A DNA stretch of 64,000 nucleotides, taken from NCBI RefSeq assembly GCF_024323335.1, contig NC_066579.1, forward strand, positions 238,189,475 through 238,253,474, in the 5' to 3' direction. A program made the translations under genes and the position numbers. The number at the start of each line of letters is the position of its first letter. Positions within the stretch are counted from its first letter, which is position 1. Positions 44,823 through 55,102 of this stretch are shown piece by piece. The notes under the pieces were generated by a model that searched no databases, was not told the origin of the DNA, and saw only the letters and a program-made list of their open reading frames with translations. This DNA comes from Lathyrus oleraceus (lineage: Eukaryota > Streptophyta > Magnoliopsida > Fabales > Fabaceae).

Positions 44823-47775
44823 TGTCATACTCCAATTTTGTCGGAGAATTTTACTATTATATGAGCTTTAGCTGTAATTTATCTCGAATAAATGAGATAA
44901 CCCATTTGATAGTAAGGTGAGATTCAAGGAGGTACAAGTGTGTAAGGTTGTTGTTTAAACCCCATTGTTGTCAATTATATTTGTTTTTTAGTCAAAAGTT
45001 AATAAAAGAGGTCAAAGCTTGTTTTTTAAATTTTAATTATTATTTCCATTTTTATTTTTAATCATTTTTTAAAAATTAATATTTTCACTATTATGTATTT
45101 TTAATCCAAAAAAAGGAAGATTTTAAATTTGATTTGTTATTTGTAGCATTTTTTTCACATCTTGAAGAGCAAGTTAGTTTTTAGGAAAGATTTAATTCGT
45201 TAAAAATGCAAAGAATCTTAATCAAATTATTTCAGATTTAAAATTTAATTTTTTTTTACGTTCACTTTTTGACTTTAACCTAATTTTTTAATGTATAATA
45301 GACCAAGTTTCTTACACCAATGCCCATCGGTTCTTACACAAAAAAAAACACATGGTACATATTCATACACACTCTCATACACCAACTTTTCTCTTAGAAT
45401 TCACATACACATTTTCATCCACATTGTATATAATTCCACACTACAATACTCATTGATGTACCCGTTTTACACATACAAGTCATCCACCATACTCTCTCAC
45501 TCTCATTGACAAAGAAAAAAATAGGACAACAAATCCTAATCATGTTACACGTTTTGTATCCACCACTACAGCATTCAACCATACCAATTTCCACACACTG
45601 GAAAACCTACCTCTTCACGTTTTGCTTATGCCGTAAAAAAAGAACCATTCGCAATCATAAACCAAAAACATCAAAGTCACCAACCTATCTCCAACCATTA
45701 ATCTAACACCATACCTTCACAAAATCATCATTCAACAAAAAAAACACAACACTTCCATCCCTAACATTCCTTTAACACCACAAAATTCACAAAAAAGAAA
45801 CTCAAAACATAAACTCCTTCATAAACCAAGCCGAAAATCAATCTTTTCCTCCACCAATCTCCAAACCTCACTCAACAATAACACAATCAAAAACCACCAA
45901 CCTTGAATCATCCCATATCACCATCAACAAAATAACAACATTATAGTAGAACAAAATAAATTCACCAACGAAAGTCAAAACAACAATATTCCAACAACAA
46001 AATCATAAAAACAACTATTGGAAATGGAGAAGAAGGAGAAGTAAAGGCCAATGTGACGCAACCGCTGCTACTGCCATGTGAAATCACTCGCCGCGCCATC
46101 TCCTCCATCGACCATCCCCACCGTAGACCATCATCTTCGCGCCGCAAACCACCAGGGACCTTCTCACACCGGAAGACGTCGACAAAGCCACCAGTCTTCG
46201 TCGCCCTCTTTGTCTTCAAAGATCCATCGTGAAATCTGCGACCGAATCAAGAAGCTCCCTCCGTCGCCGTTCGAAGTCCGCTGGCCCACTAATCTCCTCC
46301 GCTCCACTCGGTTATCCTCTTTTCTTCGATTTCTCTAATATGTTGGATTACGTTTGTTCTTCAATTTAACTTGTGAAAAATGGATTGTGGTTTTATCTTG
46401 AAAGAGAAAAAGAGAAAGATGGATAAGAAGTATGCGATCATTCTTTGCCTTGTTTTGATACGTGGCACTTGGCCATTGAATGGAGGTTCTTGGTACATGG
46501 GGCGCCGCCCTCTGAAATACTTGTATGAAAACATATAAATTCATATTTTTAAAAACATTTAATAAGAAATGAGAAAATTTTAAATTTATTTTAAATTAAT
46601 TCATTTTTAATTGGATTAATGAGTTAGTTGTGATTATTTTTAATTGGATTCATATTTTTATTTTTTAATTAATAATAAAATTGTGATTGATTGTGTATAT
46701 AAATATTAAGTTTGTTTTCATCTGAGAATTTTCCTCTTTATTAATTGAGTTTTTTTTATTAATTAAGTTAGTACAATTAGGACTCTTAGAGACGTGGACT
46801 GGGCCTTGAGCCTTGTCCTTTTCTAATCACCCTTCACTCATCTCTTAGCACCCCCCTTTAGTCCTATTTGATTTTTAATTCAATTTCTAACGTAGGTATT
46901 AATTTAGTTTTAATCTTAAGATTAACTCCTATTTTAGTCCTTTAATTTATCCTAATTAGATTATTTCACATTTAAATTAGGGGTATAATTGTTTGTCTTA
47001 AGTTTAGTTATTTAGTTAAATTTATAAATTAATCTCTCTAATTTAACTTTCTTGGTTAATATATTTGAAGTGTTACTCAAACTATTGGGTTACTTGATTC
47101 TTTAAACAAATAATAATAATAAACAAAATATCAAAAATAATAAAATATGTTTTATCTGTAAATAATATCACACCCCGTACATAAACCACAACATATTTTC
47201 ACAATCAAACTAACTTAACATTTTTCACACATCAAATCTTTTCTTTTTCGCTTCGTGTGAAAAATCCTTCCATCTTTGCCCCGTGCGACAAATTAATCAT
47301 TTTCCCCTTGTGCATCAAATTCAAAACCAAGGAAACCCTTTTTTCATAAATAAAAATCAACCAACCAACAAACATGCGAACTATATAGACTCTGACTTTC
47401 TTACCATTCGGTGAGAATACGTAGGCATAAGGTTGCGAAATCCTGGCAAGTCCTCTAACCTAAAACTAACATTTTTTCCATTTTATCTTGTTGTAATCAC
47501 TCTTTTTCTAAGTAAATAGAAAGCAAGTAGAGATGCTAGATGCAAACAAACTTTAGCAAACAAACACATTAAATCCTAGGCTAGAGAAGGTTCCCGTTGA
47601 GTAAAACGGAGGTGAGGGGTGCATAACACCTTTCCCTCACTTAACTGACTCCCAAACCCATATTTGATTGTGATGATCGTCTTATCATTTCCTTTAGGGT
47701 TTTATCATAATTTCTCCTATTCCTTAGGAATGAATAAAATATGGTGGCGACTCTGTGATTTTTTCCTCCGCGACT
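44823..47775 (+). mobile_element. Solo LTR of an Ogre/Tat-type element, 2953 bp
   Basis: Starts TGTCATACTCCAATTTTGTC, very like the starts of the two Ogre LTRs. It has no internal coding region and is flanked by TCTTG duplications. Contents: AT-rich 44823-45290; A/C-rich 45290-46020; GC-rich, proline/serine-coding-like 46021-46340; AT-rich with a TATA candidate (TATATAAATA, 46696-46705); then the shared 3'-end pattern (AATACGTAGGCATAAGG near 47417, GGTGAGGGGTGCATAACACC near 47610, GGTGGCGACTCTG near 47742). Its last bases are GCGACT and not the usual CA, so the exact right end is uncertain. Confidence 0.78.
46021..46340. other. GC-rich island inside the solo LTR
   Basis: A 320-bp stretch richer in G+C than anything around it, with open frames on both strands (85 and 86 codons, Ser/Pro/Arg-rich). 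It could be a captured host first exon or LTR leader sequence. No protein is recognised. Confidence 0.4.
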
Positions 47776-47780
47776 TCTTG
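47776..47780. repeat. Right target site duplication TCTTG
   Basis: Partner of 44818-44822. Confidence 0.85.
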
Positions 47781-48162
47781 TATCAAATGGATGTTAAGAG
47801 TGCATTTCTGAATGGTTACATAACTGAAGAAGTGTATGTACACCAACCTCCTGGTTTTTAAAATTATAAAAACCAAATTTTGTTTTCAAACTTAAGAAAT
47901 ATTTGTACAGTCTGAAACAAGCTCTTAGAGCATGGTATGAAAGACTAAGCAATTTTCTTTTAGAAAATGATTTTACCAGATTGAAGGTTAATATAACTTT
48001 ATTATGTAAATCATTCAAAAATGATAATCTTGTTGTTCAAATTTATGTGGACGATATCATATTTGGTTTTGCTAATGCTACTTTATGTAAGGAATTTGCT
48101 AAGTAAATGCAAGTAGAGTTTGAAATGAGTCTGATGGGAGAACTCAAGTTCTTTATGAAGGA
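47781..48162 (+). pseudogene. pol: SIRE/Maximus reverse transcriptase, C-terminal part
   Basis: Continues the RT broken at 44822: YQMDVKSAFLNGYITEEVYV, YSLKQALRAWYERLSNFLL, IYVDDIIFGF (catalytic YVDD) and MSLMGELKFFM, with frameshifts between them. It is cut at 48163-48167 by the next copia element. RNase H is not seen in the window and may lie beyond it. Confidence 0.85.
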
Positions 48163-48419
48163 GAATTTGCGACCCAAAGCGCAGCGGAAATTAAAATTTT
48201 CTCCTTTAGAGATCCTTACGAATGGTCATGATCAGTGATAGAATATTTACCTCTTGTGACGACTGAAACCTTTGGTGCAGATCTCTTGTGACGATCAAAA
48301 CCTTTGATGCAGATCCACGAAGCGATCACGAACGTTGAACGATGACAACGTCTCTACTCAGTCCACACGAACGGGTTCCTTCAATCTCAGTGCTAGCTGG
48401 TACGAATGAAGGCTTTGAG

Positions 48420-48443
48420 TGAGAGAGAGAGAGAGTGAGAGAA
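48420..48443. repeat. GA microsatellite in copia LTR
   Basis: GAGAGAGAGAGAGAGTGAGAG on the plus strand, i.e. CT-rich on the element strand, shortly after the presumed transcription start. Confidence 0.75.
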
Positions 48444-48488
48444 AACGAAAATAATGCAACCGCAAATTTTTGCTTCTGCACAAGGGTT

Positions 48489-48498
48489 CTATTTATAG
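48489..48498 (-). promoter_or_regulatory. TATA box of copia LTR
   Basis: Minus strand GGTTCTATAAATAGAACC: a consensus TATAAATA inside a near-perfect palindrome. The start would be near 48460, giving U3 of about 1.07 kb and R/U5 of about 0.29 kb. Confidence 0.65.
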
Positions 48499-49531
48499 AA
48501 CCACTTGTGTGGGCTTCAAGCTAAAAGCCCACTTAAGTGTATTTTGGCCCATATCTTATAATATGCCCAAAATCACTTAAGCTCATGGTACCTTACCATA
48601 TTTCGTATTCTACTCAAGTACATCGTACCTAACGATGCTCTATAACTCACTTAAGGGCACCGTACCTTACGGTATTCCTTAGTTACTCTATCTCTCATCA
48701 ATCCGTCCTTTGTGTGTGACCCTGTAGGTTTTCGTGACGTTGGCAATTATATTAAATCACGCATTTAACATAATAAACAGTGAGCGGTATCTAGCAACAC
48801 ATCACTGCTACCCAAGACACGAAAATGTCATGTGATCTGACAATTCCTTCTGTGATAATACTTATGTGTATAATTACCCTTTTGCCCTTATGTCTATATT
48901 GAACACAAGGCATAGACCGTGTCATCCTTGTCCAGTTCAATATTGGGCCCATAGACATTTATCCTGTTATGCAGGATGGGCAAATTCCATCTAGGTCACT
49001 CATGTCCCTCAACATGCTTTGTGGAGTACCCATCAACTGTCTTTATGGTTATCCAGTTACGGACAACGTTGGATCAGCAATAAAGCACTCGACTCTACAT
49101 CTAGGGTCCATAGTGGTTTCAGGTTGAAGAGTGGAATACACTATTATCACCATGAGAATAACTTATGACACCTTGCATAACTTTCTATATAGTATTCTCA
49201 TAGCGGGTCAATCCGGTATAAATATTACTCTTAATATTCATACCTATGTTTAAGACTTGATAACTCTTTATCCATGATCCATGAGATGTGATCATCAGTC
49301 TACAAACATAATAGTCTTAATGCTTTAATGTTATCCCACTTCACACTAAAGCTCGACTACGGATACTTTAGGAATAGTGTCCTTATGTTTAATGTGTTCT
49401 CATGATTAAGTCACACTTAATACATTAAACGGACTATCTATTCCAGGGACTTTATTAATCAACCATAATAAAGAGAATGCCTTTTATTATTCGATACAAG
49501 TACCAAAATGTATTGGCCTCTAGGGCTTACA

Positions 49532-49546
49532 CCAATAATCTCCCAC
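49532..49546 (-). other. Polypurine tract of copia element
   Basis: Minus strand GTGGGAGATTATTGG directly before the LTR start. Confidence 0.75.
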
Positions 49547-49551
49547 TAGCA

Positions 49552-51543
49552 CTAGAGCCAATCAGGCATACCCCGTATGCCCATTGATCTAGTATGGCCA
49601 TCATGCTTCTGCTGCGCAAGAGGCTTTGTCAGTGGGTCAACTATATTGTCAAGTGTAGGTACTTTACATATTTCCACATCTCCTCTATCTATTATCTCTC
49701 GAATGAGATGATAACGCCTAAGTATGTGTTTGGATCGTTGGTGAGATCTAGGCTCCTTGACTTGTGCGATAGCACCATTGTTATCATAATAGAGACCAAT
49801 GGGATCCACAGTGCTAGGAACTATGCCAAGTTCACTAATGAACTTTTTGATCCAAACATCTTCCTTTGCTGCACTTAAGGCAGCAATATACTCGGCCTCG
49901 GTTGTAGAATCCGCAACTGTATCTTGCTTTGAACTTTTCCAGCTCACAGCGCCACCGTTTAAGCAAAACATATAACCAGATTGCAATCTAAAGTCATCCT
50001 TATCTGTCTGGAAGCTAGCATCGGTGTATCCAATTACAGCCAACTCTTCCTGACCTCCATATATCAAGAATGAGTCCTTAGTCCTTCTTAAATACTTAAG
50101 GATATTCTTGACAACTACCCAGTGAGCATCACCAGGATCAGATTGGTACCTACTCGTTGCACTTAAAGCATACGAGACATCTGGTCGAGTACATAACATG
50201 GCATACATGATAGATCCTATTGCAGATGCATATGGAATCTTATTCATGCGATCCCTTTCTTCCTTAGTTAAAGAGGATTGTGTTTTTGATAGACACAGGC
50301 CATGTTGCATAGGTATGAATCCTTTCTTGGAATCATGCATATTAAAGCGTCTCAACACTTTGTCTATGTATGTACTCTGACTTAGGCCAAGCAGTTTTTG
50401 TGATCTATCTCTATAGATTCTGATTCCTAATATATAGGCTGCTTCACCTAGGTCCTTTATAGAAAAGCATTTCCCCAACCAAGACTTTACTTGTTGTAGG
50501 GTAGGGATATCGTTTCCAATGAGTAATTTGTCATCTACATATAATACCAGGAAAACGATCATACTCCCACTAACCTTCTTGTAGACACAAGGCTCATCTT
50601 CGTTCTTGATGAATCCATATTGTTTTACTGTTTCATCAAAACGAAGATTCCAGCTTCTGGAAGCTTGCTTCAATCCATAGATTGATCTTTGTAACTTACA
50701 TATCTTTTGGGCTTCCTCTGGTATGTCAAACCCTTCAGGCTGTGTCATGTACACATCCTCAAGAAGATTTCCATTAAGGAAAGCAGTTTTGACATCCATC
50801 TGCCATATTTCATAATCATGATATGCAGCGATAGCAAGTAAAATCCGAACAGATTTAAGCATTGCAACTGGTGAAAAGGTTTCATCATAGTCAATCCCAT
50901 GAATTTGTTTATATCCTTTTGCAACCAGTCTTGCCTTATAGGTATGTACCTTACCATCCATGTCAGTCTTCTTTTTAAAGACCCACTTGCATCCTATAGG
51001 GTTAACTCCTACAGGAGGCTCTACCAAGGTCCAAACTTGGTTTGTGTACATGGAATCCATTTCAGATTTCATGGTTTCTAGCCACTTCTCAGACTCGGGA
51101 CCAGTTATAGCCTCTTGGTAGGTCACAGGCTCATCTTGATCCATGAGTAATACATCACCTTGATCAGTTATGAGATATCCATATCTCTCAGGTAGTTGAC
51201 GTATCCTGCTTGACCTATGCTGGTTTTGTTCTACTTGAGCAGATTGCTCTTCCACAACTTCTTGTGTTTCCTGCTCTAATTCCTCCATAGGTGTGCTTTG
51301 TGATTCTTGAATTTCTTCAAGCTCTACTTTCCTCCCACTGGTTCCTTTGGAAATAAAATCCTTTTCTAGGAAAACTCCAGTTCGAGCGAAAAACACTTTG
51401 CCCTCAGAAGGATTGTAGAAGTAATACCCTTTTGTTTCTTTAGGATACCCCACAAATAAGCATTTGTCAGATTTGGGTTCAAGCTTAGTTGAAATTTGTC
51501 GTTTCACATAAACCTCACAACCCCAAATCTTCATGTAAGACAT
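49552..51543 (-). CDS. pol: INT C-terminus, reverse transcriptase and RNase H of copia element
   Basis: 663 codons, open throughout. Residues 1-80 are the integrase C-terminal part (MKIWGCEVYVKRQ, KCLFVGYPKETKGYYFY). After an acidic linker, RT starts near WLETMKSEMDSM and includes KARLVAKGYKQ, YDETFSPVAMLKSVRIL, WQMDVKTAFLNGNLLEDVYM and the catalytic YVDD (in VLYVDDKLLIGND). RNase H carries IGYTDASF, DSTTEAEYIA and YDNNGAIA, followed by HILRRYHLIRE and VDPLTKPL. All catalytic residues are present. The Met at 51543 is only where the open frame begins; it belonged to a longer gag-pol frame. Confidence 0.92.
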   Translation of the reverse strand: MSYMKIWGCEVYVKRQISTKLEPKSDKCLFVGYPKETKGYYFYNPSEGKVFFARTGVFLEKDFISKGTSGRKVELEEIQESQSTPMEELEQETQEVVEEQSAQVEQNQHRSSRIRQLPERYGYLITDQGDVLLMDQDEPVTYQEAITGPESEKWLETMKSEMDSMYTNQVWTLVEPPVGVNPIGCKWVFKKKTDMDGKVHTYKARLVAKGYKQIHGIDYDETFSPVAMLKSVRILLAIAAYHDYEIWQMDVKTAFLNGNLLEDVYMTQPEGFDIPEEAQKICKLQRSIYGLKQASRSWNLRFDETVKQYGFIKNEDEPCVYKKVSGSMIVFLVLYVDDKLLIGNDIPTLQQVKSWLGKCFSIKDLGEAAYILGIRIYRDRSQKLLGLSQSTYIDKVLRRFNMHDSKKGFIPMQHGLCLSKTQSSLTKEERDRMNKIPYASAIGSIMYAMLCTRPDVSYALSATSRYQSDPGDAHWVVVKNILKYLRRTKDSFLIYGGQEELAVIGYTDASFQTDKDDFRLQSGYMFCLNGGAVSWKSSKQDTVADSTTEAEYIAALSAAKEDVWIKKFISELGIVPSTVDPIGLYYDNNGAIAQVKEPRSHQRSKHILRRYHLIREIIDRGDVEICKVPTLDNIVDPLTKPLAQQKHDGHTRSMGIRGMPDWL

Positions 51544-51930
51544 ATGTGGTTTCTTACCACTCCATATCTCATATGGTGTCTTATTAACCTTTTGGATGGA
51601 ACATGGTTAAGTGTGTAAGCTGTTGTCAATAGTGCATGTTCGCAAATGGAGTTTGGAAGATCAACGTGACTCATCATGGATTTAACTCATTAGGTTTCAT
51701 CCTTTTAGTATTAATGTTATAAGTTGGCATTATGAGATCAAGGACATATAGTCCATTGCTCACTTGTGCAGTAGCATAGAATATATCATTCAAATAAATT
51801 GAGCAACAATTGTTCTTTATTATAAATGAAAAACCAAACTTGTCCAGACAAGAAATGGAAATAATATTCCTGCTAATTGCAGGTGCATAATAACAGTTCT
51901 CTAACTGAATTATAAAACCACTAGGTAAAG
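51544..51930 (-). pseudogene. Remnant of PR end and integrase, catalytic core deleted
   Basis: Read on the minus strand in shifting frames: NCYYAPAISRNIISISCLDK and the following YLNDIFYA (PR/INT linker), RMKPNELNP, and then directly SMMSHVDLPNS and HALLTTAYTLNHVPSK, which in copia INT lie after the DDE core. The HHCC finger and all three catalytic residues are missing. The junction is near 51680. In intact relatives roughly 200-250 residues separate these motifs. Confidence 0.82.
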
Positions 51931-52962
51931 TTAATAAGATCCTACGGCTAAAGTAGCAACCTTTGCTCCATTGCCAACTCGTAGGTCAACTTCACCTTTT
52001 GCCAAATCTCTACTCCCTTTCAGCCCCTGCATATTTGTACAAGTGTGAGAACCGCATCCAGTATCTAATACCCATGATGCAGAAGTAGATGAATTAATAA
52101 CAAAAATACCTGAAGTTGAAGTCTCTACTCCATTCTTCTTATCTTCCAGGTACTTTGGGCAGTTTCTCTTCCAGTGTCCGGTCTTACCGCAATGGAAGCA
52201 GGTGCCTTCTTTTGCTATGCCTCCATTAGGCTTCAAAGCATCAACGGTGGGTTTGGGTTTGGCAACTTCCTTACCTTTCCCTTTATCACCATGCTTAGTG
52301 GGCCTTTTGTTCTGTCTCTTTCCATTTCCGATCATCAGAATGGACTTCCCTTTTGACTTCAGATTCTGCTCGGCAGTTCTTAACACGGCGAGCAGTTCAG
52401 GAAGAGATTTGTCCATATCAATCATATTGAAATTTAGGACAAATTGACTAAAACTATCTGACAACGATTGCAAGATCAAATCAGTTGCAAGTTCCTTTTC
52501 GAGGGGAAAACCCAATCTCTCAAGGTTTTCCACATACCCAATCATCTTGAGTACATGGGGACCTACAGGGGCTCCCTCAGCTAACTTGCTTTGGAAAAGG
52601 GCTTTTGAAACTTCAAACCTCTCATGCCTTGCTTGCTCTTGATAGAGCAGCTTCAGGTGTTCGATCATATCGAACGCTGACATGTTCTCATGTTGCTTTT
52701 GCAATTCTGAGTTCATGGTAGCTAGCATGAGACAAGCAGTTTCATTGGCATCATCGACATGCTTCTTATAAGCATCTCTTTCTGCCTTAGGTGCAGAACT
52801 AGGAGGTTCCTCTTCAGGAACAGGAGTCTCCAAGACATACAGCTTTTTATCATGTTTAAGGACAATCCTCAGGTTTCGGTGCCAATCCAGAAAATTTGTC
52901 CCAGACAATTTATTCTTGTCAAGGATTGATCGCAAGATGTTGTTAGAGGTGTTTGCTGTCAT
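51931..52962 (-). CDS. gag: Full-length Gag and start of protease, array copy 1
   Basis: 343 codons. Copia Gag (UBN2-type): LSGTNFLDWHRNLRIVLKHD, then KKHVDDANETACLMLATMNS and LLYQEQARHERFEVSKALFQ. The CCHC knuckle CFHCGKTGHWKRNC is complete (near residues 257-270), and the protease active site is WVLDTGCGSHTC. It ends at a stop in the PR region. It is the only gag here with a complete knuckle. The 5' part is 97-99% identical to the five downstream array copies. Confidence 0.9.
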   Translation of the reverse strand: MTANTSNNILRSILDKNKLSGTNFLDWHRNLRIVLKHDKKLYVLETPVPEEEPPSSAPKAERDAYKKHVDDANETACLMLATMNSELQKQHENMSAFDMIEHLKLLYQEQARHERFEVSKALFQSKLAEGAPVGPHVLKMIGYVENLERLGFPLEKELATDLILQSLSDSFSQFVLNFNMIDMDKSLPELLAVLRTAEQNLKSKGKSILMIGNGKRQNKRPTKHGDKGKGKEVAKPKPTVDALKPNGGIAKEGTCFHCGKTGHWKRNCPKYLEDKKNGVETSTSGIFVINSSTSASWVLDTGCGSHTCTNMQGLKGSRDLAKGEVDLRVGNGAKVATLAVGSY

Positions 52963-53282
52963 GGTTATCTACATAAGGATTAAGAAAATATAAGTATCAT
53001 TGACATATTTAATTAGGCCTTTAATCAAATATGCTCCCACTATTTTACTCAAAACAAATGACCCTCATCATTTGATTCGGAAAATCCCGTTGGAAGATTT
53101 TCTAGTGGGTCGAGATCCATATTTCACTTCGTTCTAAGTCCGCGTAGGCGGATTACACAAAACTAGGTTATTTAGGTAGGAACTCCTTCCAGTTGTATCT
53201 CATACAACTCTCGAAAATTTCAGTTGGGTGAATAACTCCTTATTCCAATCCATCATATGGATTATTCCCAACTCTTGCTTCT

Positions 53283-53618
53283 AAAACATATATGATATTA
53301 TTATAATTAAGTTTGACCCATTGTCTTAGCAGTTGGATATTACAATTATCCCATCGCACCTTACTAATATAGAACATGCACCTCGCTTTGGCGAAACCTA
53401 CATTATCCGATACTAGTCTTGATGAGTGCTAAAACTTGGAAAGCAAACATATATAATATCATCATAATTTATTTAGTTAAGTTTGACCCATTGTTTTAGC
53501 AGTTGGATATTACAATTATCCCATCGCACCTTACTAATATAGAACATGCACCTCGCTTTGGCGAAACCTACATTATCCGATACTAGTCTTGATGAGTGCT
53601 AAAACTTGGAAAGCATAA
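53283..53618. repeat. 170-bp direct duplication in copia leader
   Basis: GTTTGACCCATTGT(C/T)TTAGCAG at 53311 and 53481 starts two nearly identical stretches, including TAGAACATGCACCTCGCTTT and ACTAGTCTTGATGAGTGC. Present in every unit of the large array. Confidence 0.9.
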
Positions 53619-54139
53619 ACTTAATATTTTAGTTTGAGGGAATTACAATTGTTATGATCTCACCGGCTTGTTTATCATATAAATCGTCTCTCACATGCAT
53701 CAACATACATTCACATGCATCAACATACATACAAACAAAATGAAACAGTTATGGCCCCTAGCGCAATTGTTCTCCCAAGCCAATGAGAGAACCTAAGCTA
53801 ACCTACAACGATCTAAGCTTCTCCAAGCAAGATCTTCAAGGTTGTCCTCCTTTAATATTGAATTCTTCTCTAAGCTTCTCCAAGCAAGATCTTCAAGATT
53901 GTCCTCCTTTGATATTGAAATCTTCTCTTTCTTCATAACATTGTCTTCTTCTCTTTCTTCATAACATTACATTCCAGAAGAAACTCGTTTTACATACGAG
54001 GGTTTGAGATGAGAAAAGAAGTTACATTAAGAGATCAAAAGGAGAGGCACGACACGCAGGTCGTATTTAAAAACCCAAAACAAAATAAAGGACAACTAAG
54101 GCCATAACTGATCACAAAAAGGCAATAATAACAATCACA

Positions 54140-54163
54140 TTATTATTATTATTATTATTATTA
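54140..54163. repeat. (TTA)8 microsatellite, one per array unit
   Basis: (TTA)8 here; the equivalent tracts are (TTA)7 at 56280-56300, 58417-58437 and 60554-60574, and (TTA)6 at 62691-62708. These steps account exactly for the differing unit lengths. Confidence 0.95.
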
Positions 54164-54241
54164 ATTTTTAATTCCTTTAATTAATTAAAACCAAATTAAA
54201 TTTCGGCGACCGATCACATTACGCAGAGTTAGCCGGGGGTT

Positions 54242-54310
54242 CCGCTGCCCGGACAGCGGACGGTGGTTCCGCTGACCGATCAGCGGACGGGGTCAAGGGG
54301 CAGCGCCCTT
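54242..54310. repeat. GC-rich hairpins at the array junction
   Basis: Three palindromes in 70 bp: CCGCTGCCCGGACAGCGG (54242-54259), CCGCTGACCGATCAGCGG (54269-54286) and AAGGGGCAGCGCCCTT (54295-54310). The last spans the junction between leader and gag. The region repeats at each later junction; in later units the first palindrome has T for A (CCGGTCAGCGG). Confidence 0.88.
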
Positions 54311-55102
54311 CCAGTGTCCGGTCTTACCGCAATGGAAGCAGTTGCCTTCTTTTGCTATGCCTCCATTAGGCTTCAAAGCATCAACGGTGGGTTTGGGTTT
54401 GGCAACTTCCTTGCCTTTCCCTTTATCACCATGCTTAGTGGGCCTTTTGTTCTGTCTCTTTCCATTTCCGATCATCAGAATGGACTTCCCTTTTGACTTC
54501 AGATTCTGCTCGGCAGTTCTTAACATGGCGAGCAGTTCAGGAAGAGATTTGTCCATATCAATCATATTGAAATTTAGGACAAATTGACTGAAACTATCTG
54601 GCAACGATTGCAAGATCAAATCAGTTGCAAGTTCCTTTTCGAGGGGAAAACCCAATCTCTCAAGGTTTTCCACATACCCAATCATCTTGAGTACATGGGG
54701 ACCTACAGGGGCTCCCTCAGCTAACTTGCTTTGGAAAAGGGCTTTTGAAACTTCAAACCTCTCATGCCTTGCTTGCTCTTGATAGAGCAGCTTCAGGTGT
54801 TCGATCATATCGAACGCTGACATGTTCTCATGTTGCTTTTGCAATTCTGAGTTCATGGTAGCTAGCATGAGACAAGCAGTTTCATTGGCATCATCGACAT
54901 GCTTCTTATAAGCATCTCTTTCTGCCTTAGGTGCAGAACTAGGAGGTTCCTCTTCAGGAACAGGAGTCTCCAAGACATACAGCTTTTTATCATGTTTAAG
55001 GACAATCCTCAGGTTTCGGTGCCAATCCAGAAAATTTGTCCCAGACAATTTTTCCTTGTCAAGGATTGATCGCAAGATGTTGTTAGAGGTGTTTGCTGTC
55101 AT
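54293..55102 (-). pseudogene. gag: Truncated gag, array copy 2
   Basis: 269 codons, open. Identical to the full gag apart from a few residues up to CFHCGKTGHWK. Then the junction adds GAAP and a stop, removing the last Cys of the knuckle and all of PR. Differs from copy 1 at, for example, DKEKLSG (copy 1 DKNKLSG). Confidence 0.88.

Larger units (their letters stand above)
48168..49531 (-). repeat. 3' LTR of copia element, 1364 bp
   Basis: Starts TGTAAGCCCTAGAGGCC (minus, 49531) and ends TTTGGGTCGCA (48168), so TG...CA. The polypurine tract lies directly upstream. It has a strong TATA box and a GA/CT microsatellite just downstream of the presumed transcription start. No gene. Confidence 0.9.
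52963..54307 (-). other. Copia leader, unit 1
   Basis: Non-coding. Holds a 170-bp direct duplication (53283-53618), a CACATGCATCAACATACATT pair (53691-53735), a 58-bp duplication with AAGCTTCTCCAAGCAAGATC (53815-53930), a TTCTTCATAACATT pair, (TTA)8 and GC-rich hairpins next to the junction. The same leader recurs in each later unit. Confidence 0.85.

Noticed and set aside
45291..45706. His/Thr/Tyr-rich plus-strand frames of 66-72 codons in the solo LTR
   Set aside because: The composition follows the local A/C-rich sequence, with no domain or start context.
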